Shown: positions 25,516 to 39,185, numbered from the stretch's first letter. The stretch is DNA of 64,000 nucleotides from Symsagittifera roscoffensis (GCF_963678635.1 NC_087067.1:42310696-42374695), one strand, 5' to 3'. Notes: generated from the sequence alone by a model not told the origin. Made by a program: numbers and translations.

Positions 25516-28500
25516 ATCACGGATTTTGTTTGTGCTGCTGTAAGCAACTTTCATTTCAAGTGCAAGTGTCATTCGTTCCAGTATCCGGGGAGAACTTTAA
25601 AGATTACAGCTTTTTTTCACAAAATTATTTTTTTTTCAGCTCAACTGTTGTCTGCTTACTTATTAATCGCTATTTCGCTGCCTTGTTGATTTTTCTGATT
25701 TGAAATTTTGATAAACCTATTTGTTTTTATCATAACTTTTTCGACTTCTCATGTTTCTTAATGTTTTTGCTGCATCGCAATTGGTGCGTAGCTCGGTTTC
25801 GCCTGTAAGTCACAACGTCCTTTTCTACAGAAGTTCTTTTTTTTGCCGTGATCGAAAAATCATCTTGTTTGCACAAAATGTATGAGCAGAATATTTTGAT
25901 TCGGTATGATTGACAAAGCCAGCAAAATACACTATTAAAGTCCAGCGAACAGCTTCGCTTCGCAAAAACTAGCGAGAAAACAAAAAACCTGCTCTAAAAA
26001 ATGTATAATAAGGATAAATATAAGCCCTAAAAATGAAAAATTTGCAGTGTGCCAGGATCGACCCTCCAACCAGTAGATTAGGATTTGCAAGTCTTCGCAT
26101 GTCTTCCAAGTTGTCTTGTCAATTAACAGACACCAGACACCAATAAAGCCGAGAAAATAAGCTTTTTATTTGACAATGTTTTTGCAGCAAAAATTTCCCC
26201 AAATGAGCATTTTGATTTGCGAATTGGAATGGAAAAATTAAAATCTCTAATATAACACCACACTCGCTAGCGCTTCGGTGTAATCAAGAAAGCTTTTAAA
26301 TTGCAAATGCCAAAACATAGTCAACAGGCAATTGGAAAAAAGTCAATATACGCAAAAGAAAACAGGAAAAAAACACTGGCTTGTGCTTTTAAAGCTGATT
26401 GAAAATCAAGAACAATTAATGATTGACAATTTTGATGAATTTAACCCAGTTTAATAAAAACTGATCAAAAAAATTTCCTTTCGCTGAAAGTCTGAAAAAT
26501 CCAATCCAGTTTTGATATTAGAAGTCGATCAAAATTTTCGTAACTTTTTTTTATTTTGAAACTGGATGTTGCCCTCTTTTTAATAGAGGAAAGAAAATGA
26601 TTTTTAAAAAAAATCGGGTCAATCTTGCGGAAAACTGAATTTGAGCATTATTGAGTCATAAAATTTTTCCTAACAAATAAACGAAAAAAAATCATCGCGA
26701 CCAATAAAAGAGTCTGAGATACGTTCATTGTCTCTTACTCACAATGACTCTTTATACAGAATTTCTTAAACTTTTCCCTGGATTTTGAATATTTGTTTTG
26801 AAAACTTTTAAAATGTTTTAAAACGTTGTAAAATTTGCAGCTTATCCATTCAAACAATTTTTATTTTTCGCTTGGATCTGAAAATCACCTAGTCTGCAGA
26901 AAATGTCCTAACAGAATGTTTTGACTCAGTATGTCACAAGAACATTACACTCAGCTCAACTGATATCTGCCTAATGATAAATCGCTATTTTGTTATATTG
27001 ATGATTTTTTTTTAATTTTAAATTTTGGAAGAACTTTTTTAAAAAAAATTCGACTTTTTATGTTTTTTAATCTTTTTGTTGCATCGCAATTGGTGCGTGG
27101 CTCGGTTTTGCCTATGTGTCACACTTTCATAAAGCACCAACAAGAACAAAACACTACATACTTGGTAAACACAATCGAAAAAAAGGTACTCTAAAAAGAA
27201 AACGTAAGATCATGGAAAAGATCAAGATAAGCCTTAAAATTAAAGTTTCGCTATGTGCCGGGATTGATCATTGTATCTGTTCTGAGGTGTCTTGTCAATA
27301 GGCAGACACACTAGCCAACCAAAAAAGCCGAGAAAATACGCTATTTATTTGACAATGTTATTGCAATAATAAATCCCAAATGAGCATTTTTTTTGTGTGT
27401 TGGAATGGAAAAAATAAAACTCGTGTAACACTACGCTCGATGCAAAAATGCTATCAATTTGCCTTTACCAAAATATAGTCAACAGACAACTAGAAAAGAG
27501 TTTATTAACGCAAAAAAAAATCAGAAAAGAAATAATGACTTGTCTTCAAAACTGTTTGAAAATCAAGAATAACTTATGATTGACTTTGTTGATAAACTAA
27601 CCGAATTAGGAAAACCGGATCAATAAAAAAATTTCAGTTCGCTGGGACTTTCAAAAAATAAAAAAAAACCATTGTCCATGCTAGAATTTTATGACTTTTT
27701 TTGTAACCTCCACACTTTTGCTCTTCGATAGTCGAGTTGCACTTCCTTTAAACAAAAGAAGTTACTGAACTTAAAAAGTCAATACTCAAATAGCAAAAAA
27801 CCAAAATTTAGCGTGAACAAACTTTAATTTTTTTTTCTTAAAATTTCAACACCTATATAAATTTCAACGCAACCTACTTGAAACCAAAAACCGTGGTTTT
27901 GCTGTTGAAATTACTTAAAAATTTTAAACACTTTCACTGAAGTTTTCAAATGTTTTGATACACGCTAGAGAGAGTGATTTTAAACTGAAAAATTTGCGAC
28001 ACCAACTAAAAACTTGATAATTTTATTGGTGTTAATATTTTTGAAAAAAATCAATTATTTTCTTCTAAAATAGGTTTTGCTGTAGCTTCATAGTTCATTT
28101 TCTTTCATTTCAATTGGGCCAAACAATTTCAACCAGGGTCAAAACATCTCAGTTATCCAGTTATCAATTAGCAACTTTTGTAGATTTATGATCGTTGTGA
28201 TGTTTTTCGTTTAGTTACTTGATTTTAATCAGAACCGCCAAATTATAATTCGATCATGTGAGTTTTTGAGCCAACATTTATTTCAACCTGTTTTGGTTAA
28301 CATTTCAAGTCCTATTTTCTTTGTTTAAACAATGGTGGTCTTAGAAAATTTTAAAACTTTCCAGTAAGTTATGCGTCTGATAACAAAAGTGTCTAAAATA
28401 ATCAAACAAGGCTTCATATCTGAAATAAATTGACCATCTGAGTTATATTGATAGTTTTTTATCAATTTTTGGGAAAACCTAATATTTTGTTTTAAAGTTT

Positions 28501-28640
28501 GCCATTTATTTTTGTATTGCAAGTGATGCTCCGCTTCGATTCTGTGTATATTTTTTTCTTTGCTGCTGGAATTTTTTCTATATATTTCTTAATTGTTACT
28601 ATGTAAGTTTTTATTTTTCTCCATTTTCTCCCCATTGAAG
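25516..28640 (-). repeat. Two diverged tandem repeat units, about 1.3 kb, reverse orientation
   Basis: Two successive units start near 25635 and 26945 (shared CAGCTCAACTG, GCATCGCAATTGGTGCGT, CCAAATGAGCATTTT). They are reverse-complement relatives of the forward copies at 15300, 20780 and 21740: TTAGAAGTCGATCAAAATTTTC near 26518 is the complement of the GATCGACTTCTAG word. From about 28150 to 28640 I see only AT-rich sequence. The frames at 25509, 27116 and 28325 are unsupported. Confidence 0.65.
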
Positions 28641-28659
28641 TGATCCAAAACTTAAAAAC

Positions 28660-29470
28660 TTGAAAAGTCTGAGGAAAAAAATCCTTCCGAAGAAGTTGAA
28701 GTACACAAAATCAAAAAATCAATTGGATCATTTTTACGTTTATATACGGTCAAGTTTGAAAGATCTTTCAGGTATCAACCCATTTTGGGAAAAAACGTCG
28801 GCAGAACCACCTTTAGAGTGGTTCAAATGGGCAGCTATACTAGAGATGGCCGTATTCACAAAAGATGGAATAGAAGTCAGAAACCTAGATAGATTCAAAC
28901 CGGCATTAGTCGAACCACCAGAACGCATATGCGAACGCGAACTATCCGGCGAAACAGAAAAGCAAAAAATCGAGATGTACAAAATCAAGAAAAGTGAGTT
29001 GGTTGGGAAAACAGAGTCCAGAAGGCAAGAGAGAAAGGTGCACTATAAAACTCTTTGCCGTGGGACGAGGCTGATGCGAATGTCCGGAATTATTTATTTC
29101 TATGTCTCGGCGCAGAAGGCCAACTCCAAGTACAACAGAAAAGACCAAGCCTGGACCTACACAATGCAACAACGCGAGAACTTATGACGATACTGGAGGA
29201 CAACTTCAACACAACAAGAATTTTATCATTCGAAAGATATAACTTCAATTGCTTCAAACAGTTGAAAAACGAAACCTTAGAACAATTCCACGCTGACCTC
29301 GTAAAAAAAACGTCGCGCGCTGATTGCGGAGATAGGGAAGACGAGTGGATTCGGGACATGTTTACTGCCCATATGAATAAAGAAAAAAAATCGATGAGAG
29401 CAATTAGCCGAAACACGATGCACACAAGATGCATTTGATTTTACAACAAGTCGAGAAAAAAAATTAAACA
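28660..29470 (+). pseudogene. Ty3/gypsy gag, frame-broken
   Basis: Two overlapping frames cover it: one open at 28660-29187 and a second at 29055-29438. The first carries PLEWFKWAAILEMAVF, which resembles the start of retrotransposon gag. The second carries the typical gag core: aromatic residues in NYLFLCLGAEGQ, then LMTILEDNF, and an E-F-ADL-RA-C pattern with DEWIRDMF. A frameshift near 29050 separates them. Gag would form the particle that packages the element RNA. The frame at 28660 opens with TTG, so there is no clear ATG start. Confidence 0.8.
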
Positions 29471-29577
29471 CAGTCGAATCATGAAAACAAATTCATTTGA
29501 TTGAACAGCAACCATGAAACAAGGACCAGTGAGTTATATTAAATCGCGAGGTAGAGGCGGCCCTGCCAGCCAACAGT

Positions 29578-29940
29578 ATGCACAAAAAAGCCGTGGCGGA
29601 TTTCATGGACGACAAAATGGCACACACGGAACATAAAATACGAGGGGCCATCAACAACCTTATAGCGCACAACAAAAGCAATATTATAAGTGCCGCAGAC
29701 AATTTGGCCCAAACCAAAACAATCGTTCCCAGCAGAAACAAAATTTGCTCAAAGTGCGCCAAACGGGGGCATTTTGAGAAAGTATGCCGGTCTACAAACG
29801 TTAATTATCTAGTAGAAAGAAATGAAAAGCAGCAAAATAAAATGAAAGGAACAACAAGAGAACAGAAAAAGATCCGGTTGCGTTCGCGGAATTTACGTCC
29901 ACTAACTATTGGGAAAAGTTCCAACAGGATAACTTTTTAG
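29578..29940 (+). pseudogene. Ty3/gypsy nucleocapsid CCHC knuckle region
   Basis: The frame contains C-SK-C-AKRG-H-FEKV-C at 29746-29787, a perfect CX2CX4HX4C zinc knuckle that binds nucleic acid, followed by RSTNVNYLVE, which leads toward the protease. The upstream half is alanine- and asparagine-rich linker. It should be fused to gag but is separated by stops near 29440-29500. Confidence 0.85.
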
Positions 29941-30019
29941 TAATGGCAATAGCTGAGGTGTTCAAGGTGAAGAACTCAATTGACTTGACCGATGATGATC
30001 TATACGGACAAATTCTTTA

Positions 30020-30360
30020 ACTGAAAACAAACACGGAGATCATATTTGCCATCGCCGACTCGGGAAGCCTAATTTCTTTTCTAAACGAAAACAAACCAGT
30101 CAGATTTCAGAAAAATGACAAATCGACGATATTTAAAAATATCCCACCGATAAACGCGGCAAAAAATCTAACATGTTACAACGGCGAATTTATCATTTCC
30201 AAATAAAAACTAATAAATGCGCTAAAATCCGGGGGAGGGACAATACAATGAGCAGCATTCATAATAGTGGATGGCCAAAAAGTGAACATAGTAGGTAGAA
30301 ACCTACTACCCCAAATAGGCACAAGATTAATACAATAAAAACCAAAACAATACCAAATGC
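30020..30360 (+). pseudogene. Ty3/gypsy aspartic protease, decayed
   Basis: The frame reads IIFAIADSGSLISFL, with the active-site Asp-Ser-Gly at 30057-30065. Further on is VNIVGRNLLPQIG, the usual end of this protease family (Ile/Val-x-Gly-Arg-Asn/Asp-x-Leu). A TAA inside the domain near 30202 and a TAG near 30250 interrupt it. Confidence 0.8.
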
Positions 30361-30589
30361 TAAGTATAAAAGAAGCGGAAGAACAAAACCCCGAAGTGAA
30401 ACAGTGGGTTAAAGATAATTTTAAACAATTGTCTATGAGAAAAGAAAAATCTATAAACCACGTAATGCGAACACATTTCATAAAAAACGCAATTCCTATT
30501 CAGCAAAAAGGACATAGGGACGTAGGAGCCCCATAAATTTACAAGAAAGCGTTGAAAAAGAGCGAAGCAAACTGTTCGAGCAAAAACAC

Positions 30590-31360
30590 ATCATCAAACT
30601 GGATAATTGTTGGGAAAACAATTTATCAGGCCGCTCGTGATAACTGTAAAAAAGGACCAAACAGTAAAGTTGGCAGTGGATTTCAAAAAGATCAACATCC
30701 ACAGAAATGAAAATCGAAGTCAAACATAGATTTTTTTTCTGGTATATAATGCAAAAAAGTAATAAAATCAGATACAAATCACCAAACATTTTTCTTAACG
30801 CATGACCTACGGTACGCATGACCTAATCGTTTTGGATGAACAGAGTAGAGAGCAAGGCAATTTCCTCTTATTGGAGGCAGTGCCACCGTGACCTATCAAT
30901 TCCAGACAAGATTCTAAGGCCTAACAGATATGCCGCCAGATTTCTAAAGTGCAGTCAATTTGGCACTCACAAACTGCAAAATTTTTAATGCCTACTTGGA
31001 CGACAATTTAATAGTGACTAAAAGGGTCACTCGAGCTACACAAAGAAAAAATAAAGACAGTTTTATAGAAACTGGGTGAGGAAAAGCTCGCAAGCAATCT
31101 CAATTGACACATTTTAACAGGTTGAGTGGTTAGGATATAACATTAACAGCGGGGATACAAAACCACTCATTCAGAAAATATGAGTGGTTTTGTATCAAAA
31201 GCAAGTAAAAAATAAACCCCACCAAAAAACTCAAACAACTAAAAAGTTTCATGGGCTCAAAACACCATATCACACGGTATATTCCTCGTCTAGCACAAAC
31301 CGCTGCCGCACTGCGCACATTCCTGAAAAACAAAAATGAATAAATCACTCGATTGGACAC
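30590..31360 (+). pseudogene. Ty3/gypsy reverse transcriptase, decayed
   Basis: Recognisable islands occur in the right order: VKLAVDFKKIN (near 30663), DLIVLDEQSREQGNF (about 30820), TYQFQTRF then LTDMPPDF (about 30890-30945), and the catalytic box YLDD at 30993-31004. They sit in different frames with several stops. Motif C is intact; the fingers and palm are broken. Confidence 0.85.
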
Positions 31361-31620
31361 CTGATTAGAAAGTAGCATTCAATTACATCCTAAGACTACT
31401 CTCAGACATAACACAAAATAAACCTTTTAATCAAAATTTAGAAACCCGCGTGGTTTGAGATGCATCAACATCAGGCTAAGGGCAGCATTAGAGCGAAATT
31501 CCAAGGACGGTTGGGTGGAAATAGCTTATGCGTCACAATTCTAAAACTCGCTAGAAGAAATGTACTCAGTAAACGAACTTGAATTACTAGGGGGTAGTTT
31601 GGACCATCGAACACTTCAGA

Positions 31621-31713
31621 TATTATCTATATGGGAAAAATATCTATATCTATAAATATCTATAAATCTATATATCTATAAATCTATAAAAATATCTATA
31701 AATCTATATGGGA
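31621..31713 (+). repeat. ATCTATAAA-type simple repeat insertion
   Basis: A run of TATCTATAAATCTATA-like units, bounded on both sides by TCTATATGGGAAA, interrupts the RNase H/linker part of the gypsy element. It looks like a slippage expansion that occurred after the element died. Confidence 0.8.
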
Positions 31714-32483
31714 AAGTCGTTTTCTCCCGGGGGATGTGACCACCCTCGACGCCAGAAGCAGAAAAGGACCGAAATTGCAGGACAAGTCAAGTCAGATGTG
31801 AGGAGAGCTTGTCAGATCTATGCTGACATCGCCAAAAAACAGTGACAACTGCAAATGAAAGTCAGACGACAGACAACATACTAACTCCACAAATACCCCC
31901 ACAGCCGGAAGTCAAGGACGCTAGAGAGCTACTAATGGGCCCATCCAAAAAACAATAGCTATTTCCGAAAAATATTTTTAGCGACGACACTAACAGCATC
32001 GAGAAACAACTGCCGAAGAGAACAAAAAACGAAAACCCACGCACATTTCGTTGATAGAGAATTTCACGATCTCATCATCAGTAGAAACTGAACTCTCCAA
32101 AGAAGTACACGAAACGTACGAGCACTGTGTGAACCGCGTGGACCCAACACAGTGCAGTCAGGATGAGCTGCTAGCCAACATCGAACCCCCAATTATGGAA
32201 AAACACAAATAGAAGTCAGTCATGAATCAATCACGGAAAGGCTGGTCGCAACACTCGAACAGGAGACTAATACAGAAATGGAAGAAACACGCCGCTTTTC
32301 AGGGGGAAACTACAGAAAGTCCTCGGAATAAAAATCATCGCCGTCGCCACTAAGAAAATAGAAACTTGCAACCACTCCTCAATTTTGTCAAGAAACGCAA
32401 TTAGGAGGCGATAAAGATCTCCAACGGTTAATACTGGTACAACCTCTGGGACTGACTGCAAATGCGAGAGGACTGCCTACTGA

Positions 32484-33100
32484 TTGATGAACCCGACTCA
32501 ACTCCGCCAAATAGTGTTAGACAGCATCCACCTAACACATCCCCGACAAGCAGCTATCTTGGATCTGTGTCAACATAATCGGTTCCCGCACATACACCCG
32601 TACATAGTGCAGACTGCACAGAATTGTCGGCAATGCACCCAACAAGGTAAGAGTCTAAAACCACTAATAGGAAAACAACATTCATTTCCGATGAACTTAA
32701 TAAGGATGCACACATATTGGTTGCAGTTGATCAGTGGTCAAAGTTTCCAACGACACAGGTAGCTTCAAACACAACGGCAGACCTTGAGATAAATTTTATG
32801 CAAAGTTTCAACTTCAAATAATGGGGTACCCTGAAGATTAAAAGTGACCAAGCACGAACATTTCGAGCCAAAAAGTTTCAACTGTTCTGTAACACTACTA
32901 ACATCAAGCTACTTTTCGCACCGGTAAACAATCATAGATCAATAGGAGATAGTTGAAAGAAAGATGCAAACACTAGAACGTTGATTAGGGATAATGAGAA
33001 TAGACAAAAGCAATACTCCGTATAAATTAGCATAGGACGTAGCCGAAATTTTAAAAACACTTCGAACTCTCCCTACGGAGTAACAAAAATCTCACTATCT
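32484..33100 (+). pseudogene. Ty3/gypsy integrase, decayed
   Basis: The N-terminal zinc-binding part shows HLTHPRQAAIL followed by CRQC, a His-His-Cys-Cys pattern (frame 32484-32660). The core has Asp in DQWSKFPTTQVA (32729), Asp in SDQARTF (32846) and Glu in IVERKM (about 32953), the DDE triad of integrases, but the three lie in shifted frames with a stop between the first two. The C-terminal continuation keeps TPYKLA and GVTKISLSEAH. It is not functional. Confidence 0.85.
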
Positions 33101-33639
33101 GAAGCTCACAAGGGATTAAAATCAAACACTCTTCTCTCAAACCTAGCCTCAAATAGCTCTTCTAAAATTCTAAGTAGGGAAAACGCAAAAGACGCTTGTT
33201 TAGATCGGAACCTAACACAACCGCTAATTTCATTCCAGCTGAAGTTATGTACGACCTAAAAACAGTGTCAGAGGATGAATTCGCCGTCAAGCGACGCCCA
33301 GTACAATCTCCAGACCCTTACCGGTGGAAGCAATCACGTCCTTAAGCCAAAAACAGCAATCACCAGGTGTTGAAACCAGACGAGCGATAGCAATAGATAA
33401 GGATGAACTAAACACAAGATATAAGGGAGTTCAGTAGACGGTAGAAAAAACATCAAAAAACAAATAGATCAAATGGCAAGGAAAATTAGACGCTTAGCAA
33501 CAAACCGAAAGATCCAAAAAATTCGAACATAATCGTAAAACCATCGACAAAATTTTTTGACTTATACACTACGCACCTCTTGGGTCCAAACATTCGGTAA
33601 ACAACCCAGACTGCTATGACTTAGTGGATTCGCATTCTT

Positions 33640-34519
33640 CCCTAACCCTATGATATACCGTCCTTGCAGGCCCTCAAGACTAAGTGATTTTGCCGCAAAC
33701 AAATCCGCACTGAGATCCGGACCTAACCTACGTTTTTTAAACATTGAGCAGCCGAACGCCCCCAATATCCGATGTTCAAGGAGGATACAAAAAGATTATC
33801 ACGCAAAGACAAGGCACCAAGACAACAAAGTACCCCAACGAAGAGACGGGCAAAATCAACAGGGAAAAGAACTGGCGGTCGACCAACATCAAGAACACCC
33901 GCGCGAGGAATGAGCTTCCGGAAGCAAAAGCAAGTGAGAAAGACAGAACAGATAACAAAACAAAACAAAAACAGCGAAGAAAAAGAGTCGTCAACAACTA
34001 CGGAAAACTCTGCAGCGTCACCAAAACGGCTCAACCAAAAGAAGACACCTCCAATAGCGATCGCCAAACCGACCAGAAAATCAAAAAAAAATTGTCAGTC
34101 GACACTAGCAAAGGCACTCGGGAACCCTGTCTCAATCATTATAATTGAGAAAAAAAGTCCAGAAGAAAAAACAATTCAGCAAAGAATCACCAACAGGCAC
34201 GACGGCGACAAATACAAAACCGAGCCTAAAAAGCCTAATCCAGGAAATGGGATTAACGGACAAATCACTTGAATTCCAAGCGTGCGTGAATTTACTCGAG
34301 GTTTTAAATCCGAAACAGAAAGAAAAACTGACGCAGACAATAGATCTCAATTCCCCCGTAGATAGCCCAAACAAGGAAACTACTGAAGTAATGTTGATAG
34401 AAATAAAAGACGGTAAAGAAGACAGCGTGATCAAGAAAGAAGAGACAACACACGAAGAACAAAGGAGAGATAGAGAGAAAAAGGCCGCCGTGAACTATAA
34501 AACTCAAGCAGTCCCATAA
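33640..34519 (+). pseudogene. Lysine-rich third coding region of gypsy element
   Basis: Three overlapping open frames (33744-34148, 33772-34272, 34145-34519) cover a protein rich in Lys, Arg, Gln and Thr. The middle one is very basic (runs such as KRRAKSTGKRTGG). The last one becomes acidic and has SLKSLIQEMG and LDLNSPVDSP-like text. There is no transmembrane segment, so it is not an obvious envelope protein. Its position after integrase parallels the accessory ORF at 54876 in the other gypsy-like element, but I see no clear sequence match between the two. Function unknown. Confidence 0.5.
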
Positions 34520-36340
34520 TGACTATACTATATAAACTCCAGTCCAAACTTAACTTATAACCTTGTTTGTTTATTTTTTTCCAAAGTTGAATGTCATCCG
34601 ACATGGGTTGCTGAACGTTAACTATTTACATACACTCACTGCGGTGAGTAAACTTTTTAATTGGTCATTTACTTTTTTATGGGTCATTAACAGTAACTTT
34701 CAAGTAATTTTTTTATTGGCCATAGTTTATTTATACTTAAACTATAATTTTACTCGACTAAATTAGTTTTGGAGATGTTGAATGCTATTTTGTGTTTCGA
34801 TCACTTGAAAAGTTATTACTGCTCCCTAGACCTGCATAGGCAGTCGGAACATTCAAGGCTTCGCCCTGATACGAGAAGTCTTGTTTTGCTCAGAGCCTTT
34901 TTGAAACCATGAAATGAGTATCTTAATAATGGAAACTCATTTCCAGATTACGCGCAATTTTTTCTACCGCCACAAAGCTGTCACTCTAAGTCTGCAAAAA
35001 TACCTACATTTCCGTTTAATGCTAAAAAAAACCGGCCACCAATATTTCTATATCTTGAGTTGAAATTTATGTTGCCGAAACTGATTGGGTAATTTTAGCC
35101 GAACAAATTTTAGTAACACGGCCCAGGCGTGTCAATCATTATTTCCAGCAGATAAAAATTAGCAGATAATTTTAGCCAAACTGATCGAAACTGCGGGACT
35201 GTCACCAATTAGATTTAACCACATCAATTTTAATTAAAAAGGCCAAATCTGATTTGGGGACGTTTAGGGCAAACGCTTTAAATATTAAAAAAACTATATT
35301 TTACGCATAATTTGATCAATTTATTTGAAAAAAAATTTAGTGAAAACTTGAAATTATTCATCTTCTTCATACTATTGACGATTCTGATAATTGTATTATA
35401 AATACCGTTTTAATCAGTAAAAAGAAAAAAAAAATTTGTTTTTCTGCGCTTGGCCCTATTCTGCTCTTAGATCAATCTGCTTATTGCTCCGCCTCCAAAA
35501 CTTAAATAGCAAATTTTAGTTATGTCTCCTATTTGCTTTAATTAATTGCAAACTTAGAAATGATTTTTCGGCTCTTTTTCCTTCTTTTCAAGTCACTCCA
35601 CGCAGAAAATGCTGCACAATTTTCAAAAATCTAGATTTTTAAAGACTATTATCGGAATATTCAATGCAACTTAGACAGTAACAGTCTATTCTAGTTTTAC
35701 AGTGTTTCTTCTTTTCATATAACTTGCTGTGTTGCAAGTGCTTTAAGCTTTTAGTGCCTGTTGTTTGAATGTTTGGCTCAAATGCCTCCGCGATCCTCGT
35801 TCAGGTTTGAGTGATAGAATGATTTCAATTATCGGTAAATCGTTTCTAATTTTGGGTCCTTCCTGTTATACGGCCCAACCTTTTAACTGAGCTTCTTTAT
35901 TCATCAAAAGCGCTGAGAATTCTTTGATATAAATTTTTTTCGATCATCATGATCAAATTTTCGAACCCGCCGAAGAGAAAATTCTAGAAAAGATCCAGAC
36001 TTTTATGTGATTCATCCTGCCTTTATTTTTGTTCAATTTTAGGTTTTGTTAAATACAAAGCTGCTTTTCATCAAGATGAGTTGGTAAATGTTTGTGGGTC
36101 AACTTTGATTTAATTGGAAAACAAGGAATGAAACAAGTTTAGATTCAGTACAAAGGTCAGATCAACTGTTTAGAGCATTTTTCACAGGCCGGTAATTTCC
36201 GAACTTTTTTTACATATAACACTGTCTTTGAATTCAAAAATACATTGAGATGATCACATATTTCTTTCATACGAAGAATGCGCGATAATTGTTTGAGCAA
36301 CTAGGGATGTGTATCTATCATGTTTTTGTTTTTTGGGTTG
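34520..36340. other. AT-rich intergenic region
   Basis: No gene recognised between the gypsy element and actin. A short stretch at about 34850-34880 (GGAACATTCAAGGCTTCGCC) resembles 8229-8250. The reading frame at 34563-34766 is low-complexity and hydrophobic by composition only. Confidence 0.6.
36022..36027 (-). terminator. Candidate actin polyadenylation signal
   Basis: TTTATT on the plus strand gives AATAAA on the minus strand, about 320 bases beyond the actin stop codon. It is the first exact AATAAA I noticed downstream. Such hexamers are common in AT-rich DNA, so the assignment is tentative. Confidence 0.4.
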
Positions 36341-36346
36341 TCGAAT

Positions 36347-37850
<1,504 letters not shown>

Positions 37851-38027
37851 TTTGAATTAGTGGATTCTAAGTGAGTGTTATTCGTTCAAATGCAAAAATA
37901 GCAACTTTTCAAAAGCGATACAACTGCACAAATGATGCTTAGTGGGACTTATTCTATCTTCGTGTACTATTTTGAAGCGATTCTTTGAATGCAGCTCTAA
38001 TTCCATGAAGCAAAGGCGCAAGTCTTT

Positions 38028-38037
38028 CCTTAAAAGG
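38028..38037. promoter_or_regulatory. CArG box (SRF site) upstream of actin
   Basis: CCTTAAAAGG fits the CC(A/T)6GG consensus exactly and is palindromic. It lies 178 bp upstream of the actin ATG. Serum response factor sites are a known feature of animal actin promoters. I saw no clear TATA box between it and the ATG. Confidence 0.65.
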
Positions 38038-38399
38038 AAATCGCAGCGATATGATGAAGACTTTCAGCGAATTACGCATAAATGCACATCGCTCCCATTT
38101 CCTTATTTGCAAGTGATAAAATTAGAACTGCAGCATAAAGAATTCAATTCAATCCATTTTGTCGGTTAAAATGTTGAGAAAGTGAACCAAAAAGGTTATA
38201 ACGTTGTGAAAGTGAACTAAATAATACGGCGAGCGAAATGTAAAATACAATGAATGACTGAAAAAATAACAAATAAGAGAATTCAAATAAAGAAACCAGG
38301 ATATTTTAAAAGTTTCATCTCAATTTGTTTCTTTGAGAGAGGAAAAAGTTGATGAACGAGGGGCTCTTCTGCCTTTTCCCGCACCTCACTCCAGTTTCA

Positions 38400-38850
38400 A
38401 CTTATTAGTGTAACGAGTGGTTTTACGAGGTTAAGTACGAAGATCAAATATGTTTGTCGTGGCATATTGGTCTGTATGTAAATTAACAATCGGACAATGT
38501 GGTCAACAAATTTACATGTAAAAATTTGCAGGTGGGAGGGAAAAGGAAAAAGAGCCGAACGCGGTCGAAATGTTGGATATGAACATTTTACAGGACTATC
38601 TAAACACGGCTCTCCAGAATCCGACATTAGCATCGTTGGTGATATAACGATAAGATAAACAAGAAGATTTATGTTTGAGACAGGGCTAAGACAGCATTCC
38701 AACAATGTGACAATGTGCAACAATCGGACAATGTGAACGAAAACTTTACTAATAAAAATTTGGGGGAGGGAAGGAAAAACCCCAAGATTACTCGCATCCG
38801 GGAGAGGAACAGGGTATTTGGATAGCCACCGTTGAGGAGTGGTCAAAAAT
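38400..38850. repeat. Short direct repeats
   Basis: ACAATCGGACAATGTG begins at about 38487 and again at about 38720. Each copy is followed by an A-rich stretch and a GGGAGGGAA word. The long minus-strand frame across this region (38397-38846) simply translates the two copies and shows two similar peptides; I do not accept it as a gene. Confidence 0.6.
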
Positions 38851-39108
38851 TAATTGCCAGCTGCTAAATCAATTATCGTTATTGATGCAAGCAATTGTTC
38901 TTGAAGTAATCTTTTTTCGAGGAACTATTAATTGAAGAAAAAAGCTGGTCTCTATGATGCGGCCCATAACTACTATAAAAGTAGATGACTTTAAAAGAAG
39001 ATAGCACTGCTCGTATATCATTTATATCAGACCAAAGCCCCGAAAGTCCCGACTACCCGTTGCTAGGTGAATGAGACGGCAGGACATTAAGACGACAAAT
39101 TAGCGTGG

Positions 39109-39124
39109 ACCAAGTTAACATCCT

Positions 39125-39155
<31 letters not shown>

Positions 39156-39185
39156 TCCATTTAGGGGGGAGGATGTTAACTTGGT
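39109..39185. repeat. Fold-back element 1 with 28-C loop tract
   Basis: Perfect 22 bp inverted arms lie at 39109-39130 and 39164-39185 (ACCAAGTTAACATCCTCC at the outer end). Between them is a run of 28 consecutive C (39125-39152, overlapping the left arm). The arms can pair completely, leaving a short loop. Confidence 0.9.

Larger units (their letters stand above)
28642..34520 (+). mobile_element. Decayed Ty3/gypsy-type retrotransposon
   Basis: A single element read left to right: gag (28660-29470), CCHC zinc knuckle (29746-29787), aspartic protease (about 30020-30360), reverse transcriptase (about 30590-31100), RNase H remnant (about 31360-31600), integrase (about 32480-33100) and a basic third coding region (about 33640-34519). 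The order PR-RT-RH-IN is that of Ty3/gypsy. Many stops and frameshifts break every domain, so it cannot make its proteins. I found no convincing pair of LTRs. A TATA-like TATATAAA at 34527-34534, just after the last ORF, might mark the start of a 3' LTR, but there is no matching sequence before 28640. Confidence 0.85.

Noticed and set aside
28740-29762. Several minus-strand ORFs across the gypsy gag region
   Set aside because: They are the opposite strand of recognisable gag and CCHC text on the plus strand.
38397-38846. 149-codon minus-strand ORF
   Set aside because: It translates two direct DNA repeats into two similar peptides, in AT-rich non-conserved sequence; no start context or domain.
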